Below, piece by piece: positions 46,023-57,786 of a DNA stretch of 64,000 nt (positions are counted from its first letter, which is position 1; every line of letters begins with the position of its first letter). Below the pieces are notes generated by a model. The model made no database searches and was not told the DNA's origin. It saw nothing but the letters and a program-made list of their open reading frames with translations. The stretch comes from Colias croceus (taxonomy: Eukaryota; Arthropoda; Insecta; Lepidoptera; Pieridae), in NCBI RefSeq assembly GCF_905220415.1, contig NC_059549.1, forward strand, positions 9,362,001 to 9,426,000. The letters are read 5' to 3'. The position numbers and the translations under genes are program-made.

Positions 46023-48612
46023 ATCGTGAAAGCGGAACAAAACCGTTTTCGTATATTTATATTTATATCATTTTGTAAACTTAGTCAGCGTAATAACGTA
46101 TTAAATAAATCTGGCCGAATGTTGGACTTAGTTCTATGCAGTATGCCCGAGCAGAGCGTGTCAGTATCTGGTGATGTCTTACCATTAGTTCCCATTGATA
46201 ACCACCATCCCCCACTAGAAATAACAGTAAAGTGGCGCCGGAGTAATGTACTGGTTCGCTCACAGAAGGAATCGCAACCACTAGAATGTTGTGCATTAAA
46301 ATTCGTAAAAAATTGGAATTTTCGCAAAGCTGATTTGAACGTGTTATACTCCATGCTCGAAAATATTGATTGGAGCGCTCTTTATCTTATCCCCGACGTA
46401 AATAAAGCTGTCGAATATTTTTATTCTAAGCTAAGTGAATGTCTTAACCGCTGCGTGCCGCTTAAAAATTATAATAAACCCTTGAGCCGTTACATCTATC
46501 CAGTTTGGTTTACACCTGATATAATATCTAACATAAAAAATAAGCATTTTCAACATAAGCAGTATAAAATTAGTGGCGATTTGTTTAGTTTTGAATTATT
46601 TAAATACTACCGAGCTCTGGTTAAAAAACAGATAGATGAGGCGTATAAGGTCTATACTCATAGGGTTAGTTCTAGTATACATGTAAATCCGGCGTATTTT
46701 TGGAAATTTGTAAAGGATCTTCGACATAATAGACATGGTATCGCTACATATAGTTATAACGGACAATCTGTCATAGGACAAAATGCTGCTGATTCATTTG
46801 CAGACTACTTTAGTTCAGTATTTTTACAAGATACTCCCCGGTTAAATGCGGATGAAGCTGGGAAGCATTTTCATTCAGAAAATAATAGTTTTATGCAAGT
46901 TAGTATTAATGAATTTGTATCCAAAGAGATATACCAGGCGGCTCGACGGTTAAAACCACTTTCATCTACTGGACCTGACGGAGTTCCACCCTTCTTGGTA
47001 AAGGATTGTGTGTCTGTATTTATAAAACCTTTGTTATATATATATAATTTGTCTATGCAAAATAATATTTACCCCACTGCATGGAAAGTTTCTCGTGTCA
47101 CACCTGTAGCTAAAAATAGTAATAACTGTGATGTAACGAACCATCGACCAATTGCTGTTCTCTCAACATTTGGTAAATTATTTGAGATGCTAGTAGATAA
47201 TCGCATCAAAAATCAGATCGGTACTTACTTAAGTGATTGTCAGCATGGATTTAGAGCTAAGCGGTCGACTGTTACTAACCATTTAAATTTTACAACTTAT
47301 ATAAATACATGCCTAGACGAAACCCAGCAGGTAGACGTCGCATATTTTGATTTTCAAAAAGCTTTCGACAGAATAGACAACGATATCCTCTTAAATAAAC
47401 TTGCTTCATTCGGGTTTTGCCCTAAACTTCTGCAATTTTTTGCGAATTATTTAAAAGATCGTATGCAGTATGTTCAAATTGGCAATCATAAGTCACATAT
47501 TTATTTTACTAAATCAGGAATAAGTCAAGGATCGACCTTAGGACCTACCCAGTTTTTAATCTTAATTAATGATTTACCAAATGTTGTCAACAGTGCTCAG
47601 TGTTTAATGTTTGCAGATGACCTCAAAATTTATATGGGAGTAAATAATCATACCCAGTATCAGGCTTTGCAGCGTGACATTGAGTCTGTTTTGAAATGGA
47701 GTGTAGAAAACCGTTTGTATTTTAATATCGATAAATGCAAAATTATGAGCTACTCCCGGTCTCGAACGCCAATCAACTATGTATATTACTTAGGTGGACA
47801 GTGTCTGCAGCGCGTTACAACAATTAAAGATTTAGGAGTTACTTTTACTTCTCGGTTAGAATTTAAGGAGCATATCGTTAACATATGCAATAAGTCTTTA
47901 AAAACTCTCGGTTTTATAATTCGTACTAGTAAAAATTTTACCGATATAAAATGTACTACTTCTCTTTACGAGGCATACGTCCGAAGTACTTTGGAATATA
48001 ATTGTATTGTTTGGGATCCACGTGAAAAAAAATATGTATTAATGCTAGAAAAAATCCAAAAAAAGTTTTGTAGGTTTGCATTTAGGCAGATGTATGGATA
48101 CTATCCATATATGTACCCTTCTCTGTATGTATACGGTATGACAGGCTTTTTTAGTCTTGAATCAAGGCGCAAATACATTCTACTAGTGCATGTATATCAG
48201 ATGCTAAATGGTAGAGTAGATAACCCATATGGACTTGAACGAATTTCCTTCAAAATTCCTCCAAAGTTTATTTATAGCGTAGCGGCTCCTTCTGGGTTGG
48301 GACTACGTCGGGGTCGTGATTTCCTTGCTGTGCAGCAAGGCGTAAGAACTGTTGCTGGCCGTAACGCCCCCTTGGTACGCTCGGTAAAATTAGTAAATGA
48401 GTTACTCGCTCTGCTACCGGAGACAGATTTATTTAATACTTCTTTAAATGCGTATAAAACAAATGTTTTTAGATTCTTAAGTAGGTAATTTAATGAAATT
48501 TGTATACTATTTTTAATATTATCTTGTATAAAACTAAACATGTAATGCTTTGGGGTAAAACCTGTCAATTACTTGTTATGGAATAAATAAATAAATAAAT
48601 AAATAAATAAAT
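46023..48612 (+). mobile_element. 5'-truncated non-LTR retrotransposon (Jockey/CR1-like)
   Basis: Comprises the reverse transcriptase frame, a 3' UTR of about 95 bp and an (AAAT)n tail at about 48582-48612. The tail and lack of terminal repeats are non-LTR features. ORF1 and most of the endonuclease are missing, the usual result of incomplete reverse transcription. I could not find a target-site duplication. The clade within the Jockey/CR1 group is not resolved. Confidence 0.8.
46026..48488 (+). CDS. Reverse transcriptase ORF of a non-LTR retrotransposon (endonuclease truncated)
   Basis: The frame is open for 820 codons with no internal stop. It has no ATG at its start (GTG, just after an in-frame TGA), because the insertion is truncated. 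Residues about 1-67 are the tail of the APE-type endonuclease: GRMLDLVL and the DNHHPPL segment with its catalytic His. The reverse transcriptase follows: SSTGPDGVPPFLVKD, NHRPIAVLSTFGKLFE, QHGFRAKRSTVTNHL, VAYFDFQKAFDRID (first catalytic Asp), GISQGSTLGPTQF and FADD at residues 529-532 (catalytic Asp pair). The C-terminal region includes DLGVTFTSRLEFKEHI and LYEAYVRSTLEYNCIVWDP, typical of Jockey/CR1 ORF2. The intact frame suggests a fairly recent insertion, but without ORF1 and the full endonuclease it cannot move by itself. Confidence 0.9.
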   Translation: MKAEQNRFRIFIFISFCKLSQRNNVLNKSGRMLDLVLCSMPEQSVSVSGDVLPLVPIDNHHPPLEITVKWRRSNVLVRSQKESQPLECCALKFVKNWNFRKADLNVLYSMLENIDWSALYLIPDVNKAVEYFYSKLSECLNRCVPLKNYNKPLSRYIYPVWFTPDIISNIKNKHFQHKQYKISGDLFSFELFKYYRALVKKQIDEAYKVYTHRVSSSIHVNPAYFWKFVKDLRHNRHGIATYSYNGQSVIGQNAADSFADYFSSVFLQDTPRLNADEAGKHFHSENNSFMQVSINEFVSKEIYQAARRLKPLSSTGPDGVPPFLVKDCVSVFIKPLLYIYNLSMQNNIYPTAWKVSRVTPVAKNSNNCDVTNHRPIAVLSTFGKLFEMLVDNRIKNQIGTYLSDCQHGFRAKRSTVTNHLNFTTYINTCLDETQQVDVAYFDFQKAFDRIDNDILLNKLASFGFCPKLLQFFANYLKDRMQYVQIGNHKSHIYFTKSGISQGSTLGPTQFLILINDLPNVVNSAQCLMFADDLKIYMGVNNHTQYQALQRDIESVLKWSVENRLYFNIDKCKIMSYSRSRTPINYVYYLGGQCLQRVTTIKDLGVTFTSRLEFKEHIVNICNKSLKTLGFIIRTSKNFTDIKCTTSLYEAYVRSTLEYNCIVWDPREKKYVLMLEKIQKKFCRFAFRQMYGYYPYMYPSLYVYGMTGFFSLESRRKYILLVHVYQMLNGRVDNPYGLERISFKIPPKFIYSVAAPSGLGLRRGRDFLAVQQGVRTVAGRNAPLVRSVKLVNELLALLPETDLFNTSLNAYKTNVFRFLSR

Positions 48613-49016
48613 TAGTCTTTAGGATATTGTATTAAACTCCATGTGCTAATATGATTTTGGCACTGAAACTCTGTATAAATTTTTATTATAAATATTATGC
48701 GAAAGTCCGTCGCCTGTCTGTTACGCTTTCACGGTTGAAGCATCGATTTGGATGAATTTTGGAATTAAAACAGTTGGAACTTGCAATCAAACGTTTTTTC
48801 GAAATTCCCTAAGTATTTATAGGGAATATAAAGTTTTTCGCCTGCTTTTGGTCTAATTTTATATTTATTTTTTGCTCTACATTTCCTTTTCCCAGTAAAA
48901 TGATCACTACCTATATATATTTTTGCTCCTCAATAAAAATGTATGTGACCAGTCAAGGAATGCGAACTTTCTTTTTTCCTTTGTGGTGTTAAGTTGCAAA
49001 TTGTACACGTTCCTTA
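48613..49016. other. Intergenic or intronic DNA with Helitron-like fragment
   Basis: ATTATGCGAAAGTCCGTCGC near 48695 resembles the 5' part of the Helitron-like copies, but no CTAG end follows. Confidence 0.45.
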
Positions 49017-49024
49017 TTTAAAAG

Positions 49025-50189
49025 CTTAGAGTATATATACTATCTATAGAGTGCGAACAACCAAGTGGGAACAGTAGGCACAGGTGGGAACAACACGACG
49101 CTCCCGCCGCGAGCGCTCGCAGTCGTGGTTGAGTGCTCATGAAGTGCGTTGCTCTGGATTTTTTTTATATTTACGAATAAACATGGTGAAATGTGCAGTT
49201 CTATCTTGCAAAAACGATACTAGAAAATACACAAAATTGAAATCCACTATCACATTTCATCAGTAAGTCGATTGTTATACTTATTTTTATGAAAATAAAT
49301 CTAGCATCGCGGGGGTGAAGGGTAGGTGGGAGGCGGACACGCGCAGGCTCGCTCGCGCGCCTCACTGCCGTCACGTGATCGTAGTGATGTGACCTGACCA
49401 ACGCTGTACTCGATATAAAGTTTACTAGAAGAACTATATTTTAACAAATTATTTATTTAACTTTAAAATTAAAACTCTTTTAAAAATGTATTATAAATAA
49501 ATTTGTGGTGTGTTTTGTATGATACACTTTCTAATATTATGAATGCGAATGTATTATAGTGTAAATGTAAAGTATGTAATGTTACGATATATTTTCTGAA
49601 CCGCTAAATTGATTTTGAAGATTTTGATAGTAGAATGGATAAAATTAAATAAAAAAATTATTAATATTATTTATTATATTATCATTTTAAATTATTGATT
49701 ATTCCTTAATATTTTTTACCATTTTTAAAACATTATTATTATTGTTTGATTTATTATTAAAGAAATAGCACTAAACCCGATCTTTTATTTTATTAACTTT
49801 ATTATTTAAAAAGTACTCACGTTTTTCTGATATTCCAATTAAACATATTTTTTTAAAGTACTTATAATTAATACAAGAAAATTTCTTATATAATATTTAA
49901 TATTCAAATGGAATAAACAAACTTTATTCAGTTGGTAAACAAATAAAAAAATTACATATTTATACTTTATTCATATATTTTTCCTTTAATAACTTATTGA
50001 ACATAAAATTTACTTATGATACATATTTATTTACATAAATTATCGATAGTTCAACACGCAATTGATACCTACCCATCCCTATTTGTCACACACACATCTA
50101 TATAGTATCTATAGCTCATCTGCCTACGATCCGCACTAGGCAATTTGTGCAATACACTCGCTCTATACTATTGTAATATATACTCTAAG
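49025..50189 (+). mobile_element. 1165-bp P-element-like transposon with THAP exon
   Basis: CTTAGAGTATATA at the left and TATATACTCTAAG at the right are exact inverted repeats. They are flanked by TTTAAAAG on both sides (49017-49024 and 50190-50197), an 8-bp duplication. A second inner pair involves ACTATCTATAGAG and CTATAGATACTATATAG. With a THAP-domain start at 49183 this fits the P superfamily, whose transposases begin with a THAP zinc finger and which make 8-bp duplications. The remaining interior lacks a transposase, so it is a deletion derivative. Confidence 0.8.
49183..49262 (+). pseudogene. First exon of a THAP-domain transposase
   Basis: ATG at 49183 opens MVKCAVLSCKNDTRK ... STITFH, then a splice donor GTAAGT follows at 49263. 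C4 and C9 are the first two ligands of the C2CH THAP zinc finger, and TFH corresponds to the conserved 'FHxFP' segment that would continue in the next exon. No continuing exon (Cys-x2-His, AVPTIF box) was found in the element. The upstream in-frame codons from 49084 are probably leader. Most likely a P-type transposase remnant rather than a host THAP gene. Confidence 0.7.
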
Positions 50190-50197
50190 TTTAAAAG

Positions 50198-51329
50198 ATA
50201 CCATTACTCAACAAAAGAGGTCGATATTGTATTGAAGAATGTTACTGGCCAGTGAGATATTCAATGGCGCGGTATTTTAAAACGCTCTTAAAAAAAATTT
50301 AAACACACTTTTTTTAATTTAACGGTATGACAGACTAAAGCTTTTATTTTCCTTATAATATGTACATCGAAATATTGTATAACTTATGTATTTTTAAACA
50401 GGCATTATCTAATACTTACATAACGTAATAAAAGGTATAAAAGATCGTCACCCATTATAACCGGTCAAACAGCTACTTGAATACAAAGAAAGTAAAATAA
50501 ACGAACCTCTATTTGCTTAAGAAATGCCTTGTCCACATGTGATTTCTAAATCTCATGAGCATCCTGATTAGAGACACTCTCGAATAAGTTAGTCATTATA
50601 TAATTTGATTTAATTGAGCGATACAAGTATATTGTAAATAAATAAGTTCTGAAAACATAGATCCTATTAGTTATGCAATATGCATATCCCCAAATTACAT
50701 AAAAATAAATTTTATTCTGAAAATATATTTTAGACTACATAGTGTCCCAACGTATGATAATAGTCATAACGTATGCAAAATAATGTTGTTAAAAATCGTT
50801 CGAAATCAATTATTTTAATGACTGCTTAGCAAACATCTGTTTGATAACGCAATGAAAAACTCAAACTACTTGCAAGCTGTGGTACAACTACAAGTAACAA
50901 CATAACAATTGATTGTGTTTAATGATAGGGAACATAGCTTTCCTTTATTACACAATTAATATTGGTATATTATAGTTATTATACTCACATGATCGGTTTT
51001 ATAACTGGTAGTAAAAAATGAACTCAATCTTGATTGGCAGCGTAATACAACGATTCATCTATCTAATACTTGCACGCTAGCCTAACTCGTCTTGGAATAT
51101 ATAATTAATATACAACGATATTATCTTTTATCTTAGAATTATCGCTTTATATAATCGCTAAATATATTAATAAGATGTAGTCAAGCGATCATAACTTTTA
51201 AGGCATTAATATTAAAATATGCATATTCAATTACTTAACGATGCGTACTCCCATTGCATCCTAATCGACCGATGCAAATCACAGTGAAAGTTAACAATGA
51301 CTGATTTGTTCTCGTTTTTTTCTTTTCAG
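50198..51329. other. Intronic or upstream DNA of the pseudokinase gene
   Basis: AT-rich, ending in the polypyrimidine tract TTTTTTTCTTTTCAG whose AG is at 51328-51329. No other feature supported. Confidence 0.55.
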
Positions 51330-51371
51330 AATGCCAGTTATGTGATCAACAGACGCTATTCGCGGAGCAAA
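51330..51371 (+). promoter_or_regulatory. 5' UTR end with a four-codon uORF
   Basis: After the acceptor at 51329 the exon starts AATGCCAGTTATGTGA. The ATG at 51332 reads MPVM then stop, out of frame with the main start at 51372. This short uORF could lower initiation at the main ATG. Confidence 0.5.
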
Positions 51372-54300
51372 ATGTCACCCGTCTGCCACAACTTCGTACA
51401 GAATGCGTGGAAAAAAGATTTTTGCTCTAACTGCTTCAAATCACGCGAAGAACACGTCAAGCAAGACAAGACATCGGATGGTAGTAAATATTTAGCGACT
51501 CCATTCCAAAACAGAAGCACATTCTTTAAGAAGACCCCACCGAGTATTCTTAAAGTTCACTCGAAGAAAAAGAGCAAACGTAACGTACGATTTCCAGAAG
51601 AAGTATGCAGTGTAATAGGATATGGAGGTGACGACTGGTCTGACGGAGAAGAATTCGAGGTCTCCGAAGACAACGACGTAGATGATACATTCCCAGACAC
51701 TGAAGAGGAAAGAGAGCTACACAGAATAACAAAATCTAACACTGATTTTAACACAGTGAAAGCTAATCTGCTTGGCGATTCAGTTGCTAAGTCTTATACT
51801 TCGTTAATGCTAGGTAAAGTACAAACAGACTCTGATGGAAAGAAGAAAACTTTAATGGTGTCAGTTACCCCGTTCGGACAAGATAACAAGAACTCCCCAA
51901 TCAAAACGCACACTCGAAAACCCGCTGTCATTAACGTTAGTGACCCTCCCACCGAAGAGACATCAAGTAATTATAAAACAAATATCATTCTCTCTACTTA
52001 CATTAAGGAATCTGAAACAATTATAACAACAGAAGGTGTTAAATCATCTGATGCTATTTTATGCACAGAAAAGTCACTACTGGAAGAAATATCTGAAACT
52101 TTACAGCAGAACAGGCTGGGGGGTGGTACTGACTTAAACTTATCACAAAATAATAACAAACCAACTGTTGTCGAAGAAAAAATTAAGGAAAGTATGCAAG
52201 ATGACTTTGAGAGAAAAGAGACGTCTGAAACAAAGAAGAATGGTATTGTAAGAAAATCCCCGTTACCTAAGACTCAAGAGAGACCAAAAGTTAATCTTAG
52301 TAGATCAGAATTTAAGTTTTGTAAGATAAACATTGAAAGTAGCAGTGTTGATTCGGCTGTGAGTACATCGAATTCAACCGCTAATAACTCATTCACTTCT
52401 GACGATGAAAGCTTTAGTGTAAGAACTGACTCCGATAACGATGACAGTGGCCATTTCTCCGAGTCACACAAATGTGAAGAAACTGTAAAAATCAAGGTAT
52501 TTAACGAAAGCGATAAAAACATTAAAATGTCACCTATAGGACAGGTGAGAAAGGTAGATGGGCAAGCCCATAGTGGATATTCAACATTCCAAAGTCCTAT
52601 TATAGATATGCCACCTATCATTCCACAACAAGAAGCGATTTTCTCCGCGGAAGCAAGTCGAGAACTGGCTGGGGAACCCGATGGAAGAGCGGACCCCGAT
52701 GAATCTAGTGAAGCCCCGGCCTTACCTAAAAGCCCAGTACCTACTATGGATCCCCGTCCATCATTCCTACATGGTATGATCACTGATATAATGCCGTCGA
52801 AACCGGTCGTACCAGAAAAGCCCAAGCTTCCTGTAAAACCAGCCATAAAACAAACGACCAAGAAAAGTAATACCGCAATGCAAAATATTATGCAAACAAC
52901 AAAAAAAGACGAGGAGAAAGTTCCGCGACATGTAAATGAGGATAGGAATGATGAATTGTGCGAGGACAGATCGGATGCTTTATATTACGCAAAGCCAGTA
53001 TTGACCAAACAAGATAGTGACACTTCACTTAGCAGTATGTGCAAACGGAAAGCACCGACCCCACCTTTATCCCCAACGGAGGAGTTTTCTAATAATATTT
53101 ACCAAAGAAACGCAAACGGTTTCATGAAGTCTGACTCACCAGTCGTTCGCGAAATGGAAAAACGCGAAAGGGCCATTATGTCATCTTCTCCAAAACAAAA
53201 ACATTCAAACGAGCCGGATCTCTGCAAGAGTGACATTCCAGAACCAGCACCTAGAAGAAATATTTCCCTATCTCATGACAATTTACTTTTAGATGAAAAG
53301 CGGAAAGGAAAGCTAAAGTTCTCGATCAAAAAATTATTGCGCATCGGGTCTTCTAAAGACCTGGATAAAAAAGAGCTCAGTGTGCCAACCGTCACAAAAA
53401 TGATGACTAAAACTGAAGATATTTACGATTTGACACCAAAACCGAAGCCGCGGTTAGTGATCATACATCCTCTGGATATCAACGGATCGAGTGTTGAAGT
53501 TGTGAAATCGAATGGCGAGGCGTCAGAGAACCTGAGGCGGCTGAGTCACGACGATGTGTCGTCAATATACAGCGTCTGTAGTTCCGCGACAGATGACATG
53601 CCCAAGGTCGTGAACAAGCCGCCTCCGCCTCCGAGGTTATCGAGTGAAGACTACAAAAACACTTCCAACGTTCCCAAACCGGCGAGACCGCCCCCTCCGA
53701 AATCTATTGCTCTACAAAAGAAACAAAAACAACAAACTTGGGCAGCCACACCTACCAACGCTGACAACATTTATGCTAATTTAGGTAAGTCACGATTACA
53801 TAGCTTATAAATTAATGTGAAGGAAATATTTTAACGACGGCCATAAATCCAATTTGTAAACATTTATCTGTAGTTTATATAATTTCCACGCATTCATTAT
53901 TAATTATTATTGAACCAACACTTGCAAAGAACATTTTCATTCTTTTATGTTTTCATAATTAATGAACGGTATCATTGTCATTCGTGCAATGAGTAATATT
54001 CGTTGAAAACAGTAATTATTATCTAATTATCAACAGTCGATCATTATTTCATGTAAATACTACGTGTGGTCACATTCTTAGAAATAGATTTACATTATAA
54101 GTTTCAAATATCTTGTATAGCAATAATTTTGCTTGCTGAAGAGTTTTTGCTTAAAAAAACTATCAACACTTGAAGCTACGATATTAAAATGATGTCATTA
54201 CAGTGACCTCGACTGTAAATGATTTTATGCGCCTTACATTGAATTTATGATTAAGTGAGCGGTTTTTGTCCCACATTAAAATTATAAAACTGTCAATTTT

Positions 54301-57300
54301 ACAAAATAATATCCAACTTGCAATAAAATATGATATAACAGATATTTACGTACATCTTCATCACGTCTAATCTAATAAACATATTTATGTCAGCATTTCA
54401 TGATTTTTTTCGATTTTTTTTAATAATTTCCCTCAATTTATTTTAGTATCAAGAAGCATACATACTAATAAAACCATATCGACTCATCCACTAAACGTAA
54501 AAATAATGGTATGAATAATAATTCCAGGAGAAATACGATCAGCGCTGGCGCCAAGAAAACCAGAAAGGACAGCGAGCATGCGCGAACGGGAAACCCAATT
54601 AGAATTGCTCAAACGTAGATCACCCATAGATGATGACAAAGACGATATAGATGATGGACCACAAGAACTAGTGCAAGCCACAAACGAGCCAGTTATCAAC
54701 AGCTACGACGACGTATACAACACCGGTAAATACGACGAGGAAAACTGCGACTCAGCTAAAAATAGTGACAGCGATTACGAATACGTGAACCACGCACGCT
54801 CTAGTTCACCCGAATGCGACTCCGCCATAAAGCCCAGAGAAGAACGCGCAGAACGCAAGACTGAAACCACCGAGTTCCCGAAATACAACTTCCGTTCATC
54901 CCTACCGTACTGTGGAAGCGAAACGGAGTCAGAAATATACTCCCCATACAGCTTCTATAGTTCGAACGATAACATGGACAATTCTAACAACGAAGATTAC
55001 CAGTCGGACATGACGCCAAAGACCACGACGAACAAATTGCGTGTCAGGAAGGGAAGGAGCGTGGTCCACAAGAACTTGGAGGATAATTACGGGGCCGTGG
55101 TCATCGCGAATCACGAAGCGCTAGCGCAGGTCTTGGAACAGGTAATTTTCGTGTAATTCCTATAATTTTCTCCTAAACTCTCGTTTGATGCAATACTTGC
55201 GGTGTAAGTGAATAGAAATTGGATCGCCTTTAGATAGATAACTTACGTAAATGTGGTTTAATTTTGAGATCAATTTACTGTGAAAGTTCCCTTTCCGGTT
55301 TTAAAATATGATAAATCGAAGTAAAATATAATTGACACTTAAAAGATTTAATTAATAATCCTAAATAATTTAGTGATTTTACTCAAAGCTTTTTTGACGG
55401 GTCATTAGATAATTATCATAATGCCTATAATAAGATTAATTCCCCATTCCAGGTCCAACAAAGCGCAGCCATGCAACCCTCACTCCGCGGCTTGAAAGCA
55501 TGCACCAATTTACGCTGGAACGACTTCACAATCCAGCAGAAGCACACGAAAGCCGGCAAGCGGTTCTTCTACCCAGCAGTCTGGAATTCCAACCAAGGGC
55601 CGGTGAATGTAACCCTAATGGTGCACAAGGAACACATGGGCTCGCAGATGGTCTGCCAGTCGGTGCAACCGCAGACGTTGAGTTTGAACGCTATAACCGA
55701 GTTCTGCGACTTGGTACCGTTGCAGCAGTTTGAAGAGGATGGGGAGGATCTGGTTCAAGGTATGTTTGACAGCAGAATGAATCTTTCTTTGTTTAGATTT
55801 TAAAGTTGTATCTCCCTATCAACTTTCTGTAGAAATTAAATGAATCTTTATTTTTTTTGAGAACTTGAATTAAAGTTTTCTCATATTATCTCAACACAGT
55901 AAATATTGCATTGCATTGCATTTTCCTCACATAATATACTAGCTATCCACCCGCGGCATCGCCCGCGCAGTCAAAGAAAAACCCGCATAGTTCCCGTTCC
56001 CGTGGGATTTCCGGGATAAAACCTATCCTATGTCCTTTCTCGGGTATCAAAATATCTCTATACCATATTTCATGAAAATTGGTTGAGTAGTTTAGGCGTG
56101 ATTGAGTAACAGACAGACAGACAGAGTTACTTTCGCATTTATAATATTAGTATGGATTAAAACTTTATTTCTGCACCTTATTGTTATTGTGGAAATATCT
56201 AGTTGAATAAATAAATAGGTGTTTATTAAGCGTGAGTTTAGTCAGGATATGCGTTGCATAAAAGTAGATGCTTAAAATAGAAACTAGGGTGCATCCCTTC
56301 GGTGACATATAAAGGTATATTTATACCGAGATACGTATATTTATTTCTAGCTTAAAGGTTTATTAAAAATAGCTGCAGCGGCAAATAAATTTTACTCTAA
56401 TAATTACATATAACGTGTTTATTTTTCATTCTTCCACTCTATGCATCTTGCAATATTAAACATATAATACTCTTTTTTTTATTTTGAAAACATTTTTTTA
56501 TATGCAACGTATTTAAATAAAGCTACTCTCTCGATTTTTTTAATTACTAGATGCCCGTGTACCAAAGGTATTCAAACGAATAAGAGTGGTTTTTGAGGAA
56601 GGCTCCAGCGCTGGAAAACTCCAGTATAGTTTGATGCACAGTAAAATTATGTTAATAAATCAGTTAAATTAATATTTCATTCTTTATTTTTTTCAGCTAC
56701 CATAGTAGTACTCGCGCACGCACACGCAGACACCATCCACACCTACGGCGAACATCTCCACACAGCCAACCTCACTACTAAAGAACATCAATTAGTTCAA
56801 ACCGAACAAATCCACGAAGCAATCTTCTTGATGCTCCAAATTATAATAGGACTAAAGTGTCTCCAAGCTAGAGGCGTGGAAGAAGTACCAGAAACGTTAA
56901 CATCGTTTATAATTTTCAAAGAAAATATGGGCAGTGCTAACACGTCGGCGTCTGAAGACAGACTGAACTCTCTGTCCGCTCCCAAGACCAATTGTTACGG
57001 CAGATTGTGTATTTTGCAAGGGTAGGTGTATTTTTTTTTACTGTAAAATGTATGTAATAAGTAATAATAAAAGTTCCGCTAAGCGCACAATTCTTGATGT
57101 TAAAATCTAACAACAAATAGGTAGTCTAAAGTATTTTTGCGTTGCCAATATACATAATTCAAATTGTAAAGCAATAAAACAATATAATATTTTCGCCGTA
57201 TAATGTAGAATATGGCCGTATACGCCGTATTATGGACTTCTGCAAACAAAATAATTAGATACCTACTTTATGAACACTAATTCGGTTACTTATAAAAGTA

Positions 57301-57786
57301 CAAAAAACTTGTCTTTTGTAATTTATGATATTGAGAAATAATATCTATTGTTTCTATTATTAATATCTATTATTCTCTTTCAGGCTAAGCGAGGACTGCA
57401 GCAAACAGGACGATGAAAACCTCTCTTCACTATGCAAATGTGCGATCAAAGCCCTAGAAATCCTGCTCCCTGGAGAGAAGTTATCACCACTCCTAAAAGA
57501 AGTATTACAAGAAGAACGCGCGATATCATTGAACCAAGCGAAATCGGTTCTAGAGTTTATGCTTTGGGGTCCGCTAGATGTCGTACAAGGAGTGCCTGTA
57601 GATGAAAGAGAACTATCGCTACAAAGGTGGCTGGATCTCGAAAGAGCCACAGTTTTACACGGTTTAGTGCGAACAAGAATACAACTGAATGTCTTCGAAC
57701 AATTACATTTAATGTTCTTGGTCCGGTCCACCGCTAAGGCGATGTGTGACGCGTCTGTGTTGCTAGAAAAAGCGACTGTGTATTAA
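51372..57786 (+). CDS. PEAK1-like: PEAK1/PRAG1-family scaffold pseudokinase (five coding exons)
   Basis: Exons 51372-53784, 54528-55141, 55453-55759, 56697-57021 and 57384-57786 all have GT/AG borders and join in phase to 1353 codons. Start chosen because MSPVCHNFVQNAWKKDFCSN matches the family's N-terminal module (C5, W13, C18, C21, H28 here). Residues 30-980 are acidic and Ser/Thr/Pro-rich, with KPPPPPRLSS and KPARPPPPKS (SH3-type ligands). NIYANLGE (Tyr801) resembles the TYSNLGQ adaptor-binding site of vertebrate PEAK proteins; the intron falls within its Gly codon. From about 990 a degenerate kinase fold follows. I see no HRD or DFG motif, so catalysis is unlikely. The C-terminus has LWGP (1280-1283) and RWLDLER (1301-1307), matching the split helical dimerisation region of PEAK1/PRAG1. 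The known family role is tyrosine-phosphorylation scaffolding at the cytoskeleton; that role here is inferred. The second intron-side gene neighbour is convergent. Confidence 0.88.
53785..54527. other. Intron 1 of the coding region
   Basis: GTAAGT at 53785 and TTCCAG ending at 54527. AT-rich; no element recognised. Confidence 0.85.
55142..55452. other. Intron 2 of the coding region
   Basis: GTAATT donor and CATTCCAG acceptor; no element recognised. Confidence 0.85.
55760..56696. other. Intron 3, holding a Helitron-like insertion
   Basis: GTATGT donor and TTTTTTCAG acceptor. It contains the minus-orientation Helitron-like copy 55939-56156. Confidence 0.85.
55939..56156 (-). mobile_element. 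Full-length Helitron-like element (218 bp) in a pseudokinase intron
   Basis: A|CTAGCTATCCACCCGCGGCA ... AATATTAGTATGGA|T. Closely related to 20990-21223 over its whole length. Confidence 0.8.
57022..57383. other. Intron 4 of the coding region
   Basis: GTAGGT donor and CTCTTTCAG acceptor; AT-rich. Confidence 0.85.

Noticed and set aside
52274..52861. A 195-aa ORF antisense to the pseudokinase first exon
   Set aside because: Shadow of the Ser/Pro/Asp-rich coding strand; no independent evidence.
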